Below are positions 9,698 through 18,756 of a stretch of 64,000 nucleotides of DNA, in pieces. The translations under genes and the position numbers were made by a program. Within the stretch, counting starts at the first letter, position 1; each line of letters begins with the position of its first letter. The stretch is from Thermosynechococcus sp. CL-1. GTDB taxonomy: Bacteria > Cyanobacteriota > Cyanobacteriia > Thermosynechococcales > Thermosynechococcaceae. The notes beneath the pieces were generated by a model, which saw nothing but the letters and a program-made list of their open reading frames with translations, was not told the DNA's origin and made no database searches. Where the stretch lies: assembly GCF_008386235.1 (NCBI RefSeq), contig NZ_CP040671.1, positions 1 through 64,000 of the forward strand, given 5' to 3'.

Positions 9698-9964
9698 ATG
9701 TCTATAAACCCCCACCTTATTGCAGTTCAGTGGCAATTACGCTGGCCGATCTACCAACGGTTGATTGATCTAGAGGTGCCCTGTGACTATGCTCCCTATC
9801 AACCCCTGAGGGTCGAGGTCAACTCCCCCCTAGCTGCCTTACAGGTGTGGTCAGTGGTACGCCAAGTCTCTGCCCCTCGCGAGACCTTGATCAATTGGCT
9901 CGAACACTGTTGGCAGTGCTCTTTGACCACCTTGAGTGAGTATCACAATCCTGCTGAGTCCTAG
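9698..9964 (+). CDS. Small conserved protein (88 aa), possibly Asr1405/Asl0597-like
   Basis: An 88-residue soluble protein, convergent with the large beta-helix gene and overlapping its stop by 4 bp. It has the sequence WPIYQRLIDLEVPC near residues 16-29 and AALQVWSVVRQV near 46-57, reminiscent of small cyanobacterial proteins named after Asr1405/Asl0597. That assignment is from memory and uncertain. No membrane segment is visible. Two or three cysteines (Cys29, Cys73, Cys76) could bind metal, but no clear motif is present. Confidence 0.7.
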   Translation: MSINPHLIAVQWQLRWPIYQRLIDLEVPCDYAPYQPLRVEVNSPLAALQVWSVVRQVSAPRETLINWLEHCWQCSLTTLSEYHNPAES

Positions 9965-12900
9965 GGGAATGTACAACCCGCAGGTGGTGCAGCACTGAAT
10001 GTGGCAGGCGTGATATTGGTAACTGTTCCTGCTCCAGTTGTGTTGATGGCCACACCACCATTGTTCGGGCTGAGACTAAGAGCATTAACAACACGGAAGA
10101 TGACAGGAGCATCCTGGGGTCGTAAGCGGAAACCTGCACCACTTGTTTCGACGTTACTAAATACGTTTGCACACAGTGTTGCATTATGATCAGCCCGCAG
10201 CTCTAAACTTCGCGTGGCAGGATTCCCTTGAGTGAGGGTGTTATTGTTGACTGTGGCATTGAGGCGAGAAGTATTCTGAGCACGCAGTCGCACTGCTTCA
10301 CCACCAGCTGTTGCTTGGATACTGTTATTGCTAACCTCAAGTTGCAAGCTAGCATTGCCAGTGGTATCGATTTCAATCCCGCGATCGCTGACACCAGAAA
10401 GCTGATTGCCAACAATTCTGACCCGTGCCGGTGTTGGACTTGCAGCCGTTGTTGTGAACTCGATGTCAATGCCGTCATTACCATTGCCAATATTTTGGAT
10501 CACATTATTTTCAATGTTTAGTACCACTTGTCCCGCACTATTCGACTCTAGGGTGATGGCATCATCATTCAGGATATTGCGTATCTCATTGTTGCGAATT
10601 GTAATGTTTGCGCTGGGAGGTGCAATTGGAGCCGCACTGCTGACAACATCAAACGTCATCCCTGCATCAGAAATATTGTTAACCACGTTATTTTCTAGAA
10701 CGGCTGTGAGGTTGGCACCATCGCCAATATTGAAGTCAATACCATCACTGCCATCAGTCCCTGTACCAATGTTGCGAATCTGATTGTTCCGAACGGTCAC
10801 CGTTGCACTTGCAGGGGCAGTACAATTGGCAAACTGATTGTCACTGAAACGGTCAGCCACAGCAAAGCTATCGCCACGGCAGAGGTTGAATTCAATTCCA
10901 TCCACACGATTACCTGCCGTCAAGTTGTTTTCAGTCACGTTATCTTCGATGGTGATGTTGGCGTTGCCACGATTGTTGCGAATGAAGATGCTAGCTTCAA
11001 GGTTAGTATCTGTTGCTGTTTGGCCAACATTACGGACAGTGTTGCCGCGAATAGTTACATTTCCAAGGGCATTATCTAGGCCAATTCCCTCACCAATCCC
11101 CCCATCAACAGTGTTATTTTCAATCGTTGCGTTGGTGCTTTCAGTAATGCTGATGCCACGGCGGTTAAAGGCAGGGGCAGTTGTGCTCGTAATTGTAACG
11201 GTATTATTGCGAACCACAGGGGATTGTACATTTTGCAAGATAATACCTGCGGCATTTGTAACGGTGATGGTATTGTTGTTAACCGTAGGCGTCAATACAG
11301 AGTTATTTTGACCACGTAAGCGAATTGCTTCGCCTGTATTGGTTAAGGTGTTGTTGCTGATTTCAATTGCTAAGCGAGCATTATTAGTGGTGTCCACTTC
11401 AATCCCGCGATCGCTAATGTTATTCAGTTGATTCCCCACAATTCTGACTTGTGCAGGGGTTGGACTTGCAGCCGTTGTTGTGAACTCGATGTCAATGCCG
11501 TCATTACCATTGCCAATATTTTGGATCACATTATTTTCAATGTTTAGTACCACTTGTCCCGCACTATTCGACTCTAGGGTGATGGCATCATCATTCAGGA
11601 TATTGCGTATCTCATTGTTGCGAATTGTAATGTTTGCGCTGGGAGGTGCAATTGGAGCCGCACTGCTGACAACATCAAACGTCATCCCTGCATCAGAAAT
11701 ATTGTTAACCACGTTATTTTCTAGAACGGCTGTGAGGTTGGCGCCATCGCCAATATTGAAGTCAATACCATCACTGCCATCAGTCCCTGTACCAATGTTG
11801 CGAATCTGATTGTTCCGAACGGTCACCGTTGCACTTGCAGGGGCAGTACAATTGGCAAACTGATTGTCACTGAAACGGTCAGCCACAGCAAAGCTATCGC
11901 CACGGCAGAGGTTGAATTCAATTCCATCCACACGATTACCTGCCGTCAAGTTGTTTTCAGTCACGTTATCTTCGATGGTGATGTTGGCGTTGCCACGATT
12001 GTTGCGAATGAAGATGCTAGCTTCAAGGTTAGTATCTGTTGCTGTTTGGCCAACATTACGGACAGTGTTGCCGCGAATAGTTACATTTCCAAGGGCATTA
12101 TCTAGGCCAATTCCCTCACCAATCCCCCCATCAACAGTGTTATTTTCAATCGTTGCGTTGGTGCTTTCAGTAATGCTGATGCCACGGCGGTTAAAGGCAG
12201 GGGCAGTTGTGCTCGTAATTGTAACATTATTATTGCGAACCACAGGGGATTGTACATTTTGCAAGATAATACCTGCGGCATTTGTAACCGTGATGGTATT
12301 GTTGTTAACCGTAGGCGTCAATACAGAGTTATTTTGACCACGTAAGCGAATTGCTTCGCCTGTATTGGTTAAGGTGTTGTTGCTGATTTCAATTGCTAAG
12401 CGAGCATTATTAGTGGTGTCCACTTCAATCCCGCGATCGCTAATGTTATTCAGTTGATTCCCCACAATTCTGACTTGTGCAGGGGTTGGACTTGCAGCCG
12501 TTGTTGTGAACTCGATGTCAATGCCGTCATTACCATTGCCAATATTTTGGATCACATTATTTTCAATGTTTAGTACCACTTGTCCCGCACTATTCGACTC
12601 TAGGGTGATGGCATCATCATTCAGGATATTGCGTATCTCATTGTTGCGAATTGTAATGTTTGCGCTGGGAGGTGCAATTGGAGCCGCACTGCTGACAACA
12701 TCAAACGTCATCCCTGCATCAGAAATATTGTTAACCACGTTATTTTCTAGAACGGCTGTGAGGTTGGCGCCATCGCCAATATTGAAGTCAATACCATCAC
12801 TGCCATCAGTCCCTGTACCAATGTTGCGAATCTGATTGTTCCGAACGGTCACCGTTGCACTTGCAGGGGCAGTACAATTGGCAAACTGATTGTCACTGAA

Positions 12901-14682
12901 ACGGTCAGCCACAGCAAAGCTATCGCCACGGCAGAGGTTGAATTCAATTCCATCCACACGATTACCTGCCGTCAAGTTGTTTTCAGTCACGTTATCTTCG
13001 ATGGTGATGTTGGCGTTGCCACGATTGTTGCGAATGAAGATGCTAGCTTCAAGGTTAGTATCTGTTGCTGTTTGGCCAACATTACGGACAGTGTTGCCGC
13101 GAATAGTTACATTTCCAAGGGCATTATCTAGGCCAATTCCCTCACCAATCCCCCCATCAACAGTGTTATTTTCAATCGTTGCGTTGGTGCTTTCAGTAAT
13201 GCTGATGCCACGGCGGTTAAAGGCAGGGGCAGTTGTGCTCGTAATTGTAACATTATTATTGCGAACCACAGGGGATTCAGCATTGACTAAAATGATGCCA
13301 CTGCCATTGGTACTCGTAATTTGGTTATTGGTAATTTGTACACCAGTACTATTCGTTATACTGATGCCGTTGGCATTGATGGTTGTAATTTGATTGTTGA
13401 GAATCCGCGGTGGATTGACGTTATTACCAATAATCGCAGGTTGGCCGGCAGGCGGTGTAATATTGAAGCCATCAATTGTATTATTCCTAGCTAAAACAAT
13501 AGTGGCAGCTATAATAGGCTGTTGGTTACTCGGTGTGAGCGCAGGAATCGTAATGGTTCCTACTGTACTTGGTAGTTGCCGATTGACAGTTGTCGAGAGG
13601 AGTTGGACGCCATCTCGGAGATTAATTGTGCCCTGACCTGCGGTATTGCCATCGGTGTCAGCAACGCCAACTAAGACAATATCGTTTTGAGTGAGGGGTA
13701 AATCATTAATACGAGCCGCGCTGCCAGCGCCGGTATCAACTGTGAAAACGCGATAAGGCTGACCTGTAGCAGGGTTAATTGCCGCAATTTGATCCTCAAC
13801 AAGTTCGTTATCAACGGTAATAAAGCTAAGGCGCTCGGGGGATTCGCCTAGACGGGCTGCTACATTTTGACCCTGTTCTGGAGTACGGCGGCGACTACCT
13901 GCGACACCGGGAAAAGAAACCCCAATTCCAAACCAAGCTTTCGTGCCAAAGCGATCATCATTTTGCACTGTTGCACTGAGGCTGAGGTACTCAATAGGGC
14001 GGGTAGCTAAACGGGCACGGACGCCAACAAAATCAGCAATACTCTCACCGCTGTAGTAGTATAAACCTGCGTAACCCCGCAGATAGTCTTTACCTAATGG
14101 AACCAATCGGGTTCCTACTTCAAAGTCAAAACCCGTCAGCGCTTCTTGGAAAAGGCGATCGCGATCAAGAAGAATCTGGTTGTTTTGAATGGTGCCGATT
14201 GAACCCACTGCTTGATTGAGAAGGACTTGCCGAGTCCCTAGGGGGATATAGCCGTTTATACGGACATCAACATCTCCCAAGAGTTCCAGACCAAGCCCAA
14301 GCTGGTTAAAACCTGCATCTCCCGTGTTGCGAAAATCGTAGGATAGGTAGCCACCAAGGGCAAATTTCTGATTGCCTGTCAGGGCACGGTAGCCAAGGGT
14401 CAAATTGTACCCCAAGGCTGTATTGGGCGTGGCCATGAGGAGTTTGCCTTCAAAGAAGCCGACGCTAGCACCCTGCTGTTGAAAGAACGGAATAAATGTT
14501 TCTGCACTGAGGTAGTTATCAAAACCAGCGCCTTCACTATTGAAGCGAATCGTTCCACGGGGCTGGATTCGAGGCCCTAAAATTTCCTCTGCTGATGACT
14601 GGCCAACGGCTGCATTGTTCAATCCCAAAATGACGCCCAAGCCAACTAGGCAGCTTCCTAGAAGCTTCCCCCAAGAACGCAT
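9961..14682 (-). CDS. Large surface protein: inverse-autotransporter-like barrel plus parallel beta-helix passenger
   Basis: About 1573 residues. The ATG at 14682 has GAGGAG five bases upstream; a GTG at 14688 is too close to it. Residues 1-28 are a signal peptide ending near AAVGQ. Residues about 45-290 alternate in the way of an outer-membrane barrel (YLSAETFIPFF, LGYRALTGNQKFALGGYLSYDF, LGLELLGDVDVRINGYIPLG), resembling the intimin-type barrel of inverse autotransporters. The rest is a right-handed beta-helix with many NNxI/ITIRNN rungs. A 342-residue block (from about residue 470) is repeated almost three times with near-identical DNA. It likely displays or exports the helix at the surface; ligand and role are unknown. 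Confidence 0.88.
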   Translation of the reverse strand: MRSWGKLLGSCLVGLGVILGLNNAAVGQSSAEEILGPRIQPRGTIRFNSEGAGFDNYLSAETFIPFFQQQGASVGFFEGKLLMATPNTALGYNLTLGYRALTGNQKFALGGYLSYDFRNTGDAGFNQLGLGLELLGDVDVRINGYIPLGTRQVLLNQAVGSIGTIQNNQILLDRDRLFQEALTGFDFEVGTRLVPLGKDYLRGYAGLYYYSGESIADFVGVRARLATRPIEYLSLSATVQNDDRFGTKAWFGIGVSFPGVAGSRRRTPEQGQNVAARLGESPERLSFITVDNELVEDQIAAINPATGQPYRVFTVDTGAGSAARINDLPLTQNDIVLVGVADTDGNTAGQGTINLRDGVQLLSTTVNRQLPSTVGTITIPALTPSNQQPIIAATIVLARNNTIDGFNITPPAGQPAIIGNNVNPPRILNNQITTINANGISITNSTGVQITNNQITSTNGSGIILVNAESPVVRNNNVTITSTTAPAFNRRGISITESTNATIENNTVDGGIGEGIGLDNALGNVTIRGNTVRNVGQTATDTNLEASIFIRNNRGNANITIEDNVTENNLTAGNRVDGIEFNLCRGDSFAVADRFSDNQFANCTAPASATVTVRNNQIRNIGTGTDGSDGIDFNIGDGANLTAVLENNVVNNISDAGMTFDVVSSAAPIAPPSANITIRNNEIRNILNDDAITLESNSAGQVVLNIENNVIQNIGNGNDGIDIEFTTTAASPTPAQVRIVGNQLNNISDRGIEVDTTNNARLAIEISNNTLTNTGEAIRLRGQNNSVLTPTVNNNTITVTNAAGIILQNVQSPVVRNNNVTITSTTAPAFNRRGISITESTNATIENNTVDGGIGEGIGLDNALGNVTIRGNTVRNVGQTATDTNLEASIFIRNNRGNANITIEDNVTENNLTAGNRVDGIEFNLCRGDSFAVADRFSDNQFANCTAPASATVTVRNNQIRNIGTGTDGSDGIDFNIGDGANLTAVLENNVVNNISDAGMTFDVVSSAAPIAPPSANITIRNNEIRNILNDDAITLESNSAGQVVLNIENNVIQNIGNGNDGIDIEFTTTAASPTPAQVRIVGNQLNNISDRGIEVDTTNNARLAIEISNNTLTNTGEAIRLRGQNNSVLTPTVNNNTITVTNAAGIILQNVQSPVVRNNTVTITSTTAPAFNRRGISITESTNATIENNTVDGGIGEGIGLDNALGNVTIRGNTVRNVGQTATDTNLEASIFIRNNRGNANITIEDNVTENNLTAGNRVDGIEFNLCRGDSFAVADRFSDNQFANCTAPASATVTVRNNQIRNIGTGTDGSDGIDFNIGDGANLTAVLENNVVNNISDAGMTFDVVSSAAPIAPPSANITIRNNEIRNILNDDAITLESNSAGQVVLNIENNVIQNIGNGNDGIDIEFTTTAASPTPARVRIVGNQLSGVSDRGIEIDTTGNASLQLEVSNNSIQATAGGEAVRLRAQNTSRLNATVNNNTLTQGNPATRSLELRADHNATLCANVFSNVETSGAGFRLRPQDAPVIFRVVNALSLSPNNGGVAINTTGAGTVTNITPATFSAAPPAGCTFP
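10440..11223 (-). repeat. 1026-bp tandem repeat, unit 3 (partial)
   Basis: Third unit, conserved for about 784 bp and then diverging after the PTPA(Q/R)VRIVGNQL segment into the C-terminal cap. The visible differences include NNTVTIT for NNNVTIT at the unit start and single silent changes. Confidence 0.85.
11224..12249 (-). repeat. 1026-bp tandem repeat, unit 2
   Basis: Second full unit. Only isolated base differences from unit 1 were seen. A HIP1 site (GCGATCGC) recurs at the equivalent place in each unit, near 10381, 11407 and 12433. Confidence 0.9.
12250..13275 (-). repeat. 1026-bp tandem repeat, unit 1 (N-terminal)
   Basis: First of three in-frame tandem units, starting at SPVVRNN. The same start is found exactly 1026 bp away at each following unit (13275, 12249, 11223). 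By eye it is almost identical to units 2 and 3 at nucleotide level, including silent positions. The unit encodes 342 residues of beta-helix. Confidence 0.9.
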
Positions 14683-14788
14683 ATACACTCCTCAACACCT
14701 AAACTGGCGGTAGCCGATGATGTGCGACCGCCTTGATAAAGATATTGGTTTGCATTTAAGGAGCGATAAAGAACTGCTTAGCTCAACA

Positions 14789-15985
14789 TTAAGGAATCAG
14801 CCGCAACAGTCGGCCATTTTGGGGGTCATCCGTGAGAACATATAGGTAGCCATCAGGGCCTTGGCGCACATCCCGTACCCGCTGACCGATGGGGATGCGC
14901 CCTTGGCTTGCAACAGCATTATTGGTATTGACTCGAATTTTGCGCACATCTTGGGAAACTAGGCCACCAGCGAAGAGGGCACCTTGCCACTGGGGAGCGC
15001 GATCGCCCCGATAAACTGCTAGCCCTGAAGGCGCAATGGCCGGTGTCCACACCACCAAAGGATCCACCATCCCCGGCCGGCGCCGCTCTGGGGTAATTTC
15101 TGCGCCCCAATACTCACGGCTATAGGTGACCACTGGCCAACCGTAGTTGGCACCGCGCTGAATGCGATTGAGTTCATCGCCACCGAGGGAGCCGTGCTCC
15201 GTTGACCACACCGTTTCTGTGACTGGATCAACCACCAATCCTTGAATATTGCGGTGGCCGTAGCTCCAGAGTTCGGGGGTGGCTGTGGCGTCGCCGACAA
15301 AGGGATTGTCCTCCGGCACAGTGCCATCGTCCCGCAGGCGAATAATTTTGCCCAAATGACTGCGGCGGTTTTGGGCTTGCTCGCGAATTAATTTGCCCTC
15401 CAGTTCAATTGGGGGATTGCCGCCATCGCCAATGGCCATGAGCAATGTGCCGTCGGGGAGCCAAGCCAAGCGGGAGCCAAAATGCTGTCCCCCAGTTTTC
15501 GCTTGCGAGACTTCAAAGAGAACTGTCACCTCTTCAAGGCGATCGCCCACCAGACGCCCCCGTGCTAGACGAGTACGATTCGCGGATGCTGTGCCATGGG
15601 CATAGGTAAGATAAACCCAATTGTTTTCAGCAAAGCGGGGGTGAAGGGCGACATCCAATAAGCCCCCTTGGCCTTGGGCAAAGACCGGCGGCACGCCACG
15701 AATAGGTGAACCCAAACGCCCTTGGTGAAATCGCCGCAATCGTCCGGGACGCTCAGTAATCAACGCACTGCCATCCGGCAGCCAAGTTACTGCCCAAGGA
15801 TGCTCTAACCCTTCAACAACGGTTTCAATGCGTACCGCCAGTGTTGGTGGTGGCTGCGATTCTAACAGGGGTTCAGCGGTTGATAAAGGTAACGGGGTAT
15901 CCGACTGCGCAATGGGACTACAGCCTAGGAATACCCCGATCGCCCCCATGAGGGGGAGTAATTTGACAAATCGATAACTAGGCAA
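14789..15985 (-). CDS. PQQ-type soluble aldose/glucose-sorbosone dehydrogenase, lipoprotein
   Basis: A 398-residue six-bladed propeller of the GSDH (YliI/Asd-like) family. Family members oxidise aldoses in the periplasm with PQQ. An N-terminal signal ends in the lipobox VFLGC (Cys22), so it is probably lipid-anchored. Motifs seen: EHPWAVTWLPDG, QGGLLDVALHP, GGQHFGSRLAWLPDG, IGDGG, SYGHRNIQGL and EHGSLGGDELN. Its ATG lies inside the end of the upstream gene (8-bp overlap), which implies translational coupling and an operon with the small membrane protein and the sigma factor gene. Whether this organism makes PQQ cannot be judged here. Confidence 0.87.
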   Translation of the reverse strand: MPSYRFVKLLPLMGAIGVFLGCSPIAQSDTPLPLSTAEPLLESQPPPTLAVRIETVVEGLEHPWAVTWLPDGSALITERPGRLRRFHQGRLGSPIRGVPPVFAQGQGGLLDVALHPRFAENNWVYLTYAHGTASANRTRLARGRLVGDRLEEVTVLFEVSQAKTGGQHFGSRLAWLPDGTLLMAIGDGGNPPIELEGKLIREQAQNRRSHLGKIIRLRDDGTVPEDNPFVGDATATPELWSYGHRNIQGLVVDPVTETVWSTEHGSLGGDELNRIQRGANYGWPVVTYSREYWGAEITPERRRPGMVDPLVVWTPAIAPSGLAVYRGDRAPQWQGALFAGGLVSQDVRKIRVNTNNAVASQGRIPIGQRVRDVRQGPDGYLYVLTDDPQNGRLLRLIP

Positions 15986-16310
15986 TGGGTGTCACATCTT
16001 CAGAACGCTCTGCACCTTCAGACTCCGGCAAGACCACCGGCAGTTCCAAAGAGGTAGCATCAGAAGCAGGGGTCGGGGCATCCGTTTGCTGCTGCCGTTG
16101 CCAGAGGGTCACCCCCACTGCCGCTGCTGTAATTGCACCTGCACCCAGTCCAAGGGCGATCGGCAGCTTGCTGCTATCGAAAAATGAGGAATTACTCAGA
16201 CTTTGACTTAACCCTTTGGCATAGGCACAGGCTTGGGCAGAACTGGGTTGCGGCATTGCCACCAGAGTGGCAGACAGACCAACGGTCAGGGCAATGAAGG
16301 GACGCAACAT
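15978..16310 (-). CDS. Small exported or membrane protein of unknown function
   Basis: About 110 residues from the ATG at 16310. An AAGGAG ribosome site overlaps the sigma-factor stop codon 10 bp upstream. The N-terminal stretch MLRPFIALTVGLSATLVAM plus QPSSAQA looks like a cleavable signal peptide. A second hydrophobic segment (IALGLGAGAITAAAVGVTLW, about 50-69) is followed by an acidic, Pro- and Ser-rich tail. The family is not recognised. The tight packing between the sigma factor and the GSDH gene suggests co-transcription, not necessarily shared function. Confidence 0.78.
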   Translation of the reverse strand: MLRPFIALTVGLSATLVAMPQPSSAQACAYAKGLSQSLSNSSFFDSSKLPIALGLGAGAITAAAVGVTLWQRQQQTDAPTPASDATSLELPVVLPESEGAERSEDVTPIA

Positions 16311-16320
16311 AAACGACTCC

Positions 16321-17487
16321 TTAACGAATGTATTCTTTGAGGACACTGTTGCGGTTGGGATGGCGCAGTTTCCGCAGGGCCTTGGCCTCAATTTGGCGAA
16401 TGCGCTCACGGGTGACATTAAAGAGTTGACCAATTTCCTCCAACGTTTTCATGCGACCATCGTCCAAGCCATACCGCAGTTTTAACACATCTCGCTCGCG
16501 GGGGCTAAGGGTACACAATACCGTTTCTAAATCTTCGCGCAGCAGGTGCTTGGACACTTGATCTTCAGGGGTTTCACCGTCGGATTCGATGAAGTCCCCC
16601 AGACGGGAATCCTCTTCTTTACCGATGGGGGTTTCTAGGGAAATGGGAAGTTGAGCCGATTTGGCAATGAAGCGCAGCTTTTCAATGGTCATTTCCATGC
16701 GATCGGCAATTTCTTCCTCAGTGGGTTTGCGCCCCATTTCCTGTGAGAGGAGCTTGGTGGTTTTCTTGATCCGCGAAATGGTTTCGTACAGGTGCACAGG
16801 CAGACGAATGGTGCGGGATTGATCGGCAATGGCGCGGGTAATCGCTTGGCGAATCCACCAGGTGGCGTAGGTGGAAAATTTATAGCCCTTTTCGTGATCA
16901 AATTTCTCGGCAGCACGGATGAGTCCTAGGCTGCCCTCTTGAATCAAGTCCTGAAAGGATAGCCCCCGGTTCATGTATTTTTTGGCGATCGACACCACCA
17001 GTCGCAGGTTTGACTGCACCATTTTTTCCTTGGCTTTGCGACCCACAAATAAGCGATGGCGAAAGGCTTGCACGGTCATACCCAGCTCTGTAGCCCAAGG
17101 CTCAGGATTGCGCTCTAGTTCTTCAGGGGTACAGCCCAGTTGTTCGCACAGGCGATCGCGCACTCGCTCCATTTCTAGGAGATCAGCAATTTTGCGCGCC
17201 AGTTCAATTTCCTCATCAGCACGCAACAGACGAATGCGGCCAATTTCTTGCAAATAGAGGCGAATCGAGTCCTCAGTGTAATGTTTCTTCTTGACCTGTG
17301 TCCGTCGTCGGCTGGCACGACCTTTTGTGGGCTTGCCGTCAAGATCATCGCTGACCTCCTCAAAGTCTTCGCTCTCCTCTTCCTCGATCTCTACAGCATC
17401 AAGGCCATAGTCACTGAGTAGAGCCACCTCATCTTCAAGGGGGGCTGTTGCGGGGTCGTAAACGTCAAGTACATTCACTTGGGTCAT
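16321..17487 (-). CDS. rpoD: Primary RNA polymerase sigma factor (group 1, RpoD/SigA)
   Basis: The housekeeping sigma-70, about 388 residues from the ATG at 17487 ([11 protein letters not shown]). The frame extends 30 codons further upstream, but those residues are not sigma-like. It has an acidic N-terminal stretch ([13 protein letters not shown]), then region 1.2 ([15 protein letters not shown]), region 2 ([29 protein letters not shown]), region 3 and region 4 ([39 protein letters not shown]). The spacing and the presence of region 1.2 mark a group 1 factor; a group 2 factor is possible but the C-terminal [10 protein letters not shown] fits SigA. It heads an operon with two downstream genes. 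Confidence 0.93.
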   Translation of the reverse strand: MTQVNVLDVYDPATAPLEDEVALLSDYGLDAVEIEEEESEDFEEVSDDLDGKPTKGRASRRRTQVKKKHYTEDSIRLYLQEIGRIRLLRADEEIELARKIADLLEMERVRDRLCEQLGCTPEELERNPEPWATELGMTVQAFRHRLFVGRKAKEKMVQSNLRLVVSIAKKYMNRGLSFQDLIQEGSLGLIRAAEKFDHEKGYKFSTYATWWIRQAITRAIADQSRTIRLPVHLYETISRIKKTTKLLSQEMGRKPTEEEIADRMEMTIEKLRFIAKSAQLPISLETPIGKEEDSRLGDFIESDGETPEDQVSKHLLREDLETVLCTLSPRERDVLKLRYGLDDGRMKTLEEIGQLFNVTRERIRQIEAKALRKLRHPNRNSVLKEYIR

Positions 17488-17973
17488 GCCGTTGTCCTCG
17501 TAAAATCTCCCTAAATGTGTATTGTCAGTGTGTTGTCGACAACCGTTGCCTTTGGTGACGCTAGAATCGTCAGCCACATTTCAATCATGGAATGTAGCCA
17601 AGGAAAGCGGTTGGACGGGGGCATAGGCTCTAGATTCCACATCCTCAGGATCTCTGCCGCTGGATCATCTTGAAAAATTTCCTGTGTGACCCACGGGGTC
17701 AGGGAGCAGGCAGTAGCGAGCGGTTGAGACTGTGCAGGAATCTTTTGACTAATTTTAACTAAAACCTCATTGATTGTAGCCTTTCTAACAGAAATCGCCC
17801 ACAGCAGAGGGATAAATTTTTCGGGAATTCAGGGCTAGCGATCGCTCGCGTCAACAACCGCTAACAAATTCTAATTTGCTGTTCTCAGATAAAATTTCTA
17901 TCCCTGCTGAGGGAAATTTCTTGCTTCTAGCCTAGCTAATTTATCGCCGTTCCGCCGTACCCGTTACGTTTGA
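17488..17973. other. 486-bp intergenic region upstream of the sigma factor gene
   Basis: No credible coding sequence on either strand. It should hold the sigma-factor promoter and leader, read leftward. A perfect 12-bp palindrome, GTTGTCGACAAC, sits at 17532-17543, about 45 bp before the start codon. A possible leftward -10 (TACAAT, complement of 17773-17778) has no convincing -35. A HIP1 site lies near 17839. Nothing else is clear. Confidence 0.5.
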
Positions 17974-18747
17974 TCACGAACGATCACGAAACGCCCGAAT
18001 CGTGGCTTGCAGTGCCTGAGTGCCCCTGACATCACTGCTGTAATAAAACCGCAGGGGAATTACCTGCCCATTCTGCAACTCCAAGGCCAAGCGAGCTGAT
18101 AGTCTACCCTTCTGACCACGGGAGAGCTGTACGACGACATCCTTGAGGTCATGCCAAGGGAAGGTTTTCTTTTCTGTCCTGAGAAGACTGCTATATTGCA
18201 GCGATACCACCCCTGCACTTTTATCAAAAACCAGCACCAGCACCTTGGCTCCGATAAAGATTAGGGGTAAGCCTAGGCCCCAGCCAACAGCTAAGATCAA
18301 AAATCCCCACCAGTGGTTGTCTTCCACTAATGTCAAAGGGGGATGTTGCGGCTGCTGCAAAAAGCGACGGATGCGTTCGGCAACGGCTTCCCGATTCTGG
18401 CGATCGCGGGTAAATTCACCAAAGGCAATAGAACCCGCGGTGGTTTGTAGGTGCACCTGATAGACACGGTAGCGTTGTCCGCGACTAGAGCGCCACTGCT
18501 CGATAATGCCCACCCCTTGGAGCCGATTCAGGGGAATTTGGGTGATCTGTACCCCCGTTGCCCCAGAGCGCACCCAGCGACAGCGACTATCAATAACGCG
18601 AACCTCATGGCGGCACACCAGCTCATAGCGGGCTGCAAACCAAATCGGTACAGCAGCACCAACACAGAATATCAGACCTGCCAGCCACACCCCCCAAGGG
18701 CGACTGCGCAAAATCAGCCGCTGCTGAGACTTCTCGATAATTTCCAT
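17974..18747 (-). CDS. Predicted membrane protein with duplicated PH-like halves
   Basis: A 257-residue protein with two hydrophobic stretches in its N-terminal half and middle: about 19-40 (VWLAGLIFCVGAAVPIWFAA) and 145-175 (WGFLILAVGWGLGLPLIFIGAKVLVLVF). Each is followed by a beta-rich domain with similar phrases (QITQIPLNRLQGVGI and KKTFPWHDLKDVVV). This layout resembles membrane-tethered PH-like (bPH) domain proteins. No catalytic motif is visible. It lies just upstream of, and on the opposite strand to, nothing obvious; sphX is 9 bp upstream on the same strand, so the two may be co-transcribed. Confidence 0.75.
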   Translation of the reverse strand: MEIIEKSQQRLILRSRPWGVWLAGLIFCVGAAVPIWFAARYELVCRHEVRVIDSRCRWVRSGATGVQITQIPLNRLQGVGIIEQWRSSRGQRYRVYQVHLQTTAGSIAFGEFTRDRQNREAVAERIRRFLQQPQHPPLTLVEDNHWWGFLILAVGWGLGLPLIFIGAKVLVLVFDKSAGVVSLQYSSLLRTEKKTFPWHDLKDVVVQLSRGQKGRLSARLALELQNGQVIPLRFYYSSDVRGTQALQATIRAFRDRS

Positions 18748-18756
18748 GCCCCTATT

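Noticed and set aside
10440-13275. CRISPR-like array because of tandem repeats
   Set aside because: The units are 1026 bp, in frame, inside a single gene, and lack short repeat-spacer structure.
10838-13393. Repeated plus-strand ORFs of 109 and 157 codons opposite the beta-helix gene
   Set aside because: They are shadows of the repeated coding strand; their near-identity simply reflects the 1026-bp units.
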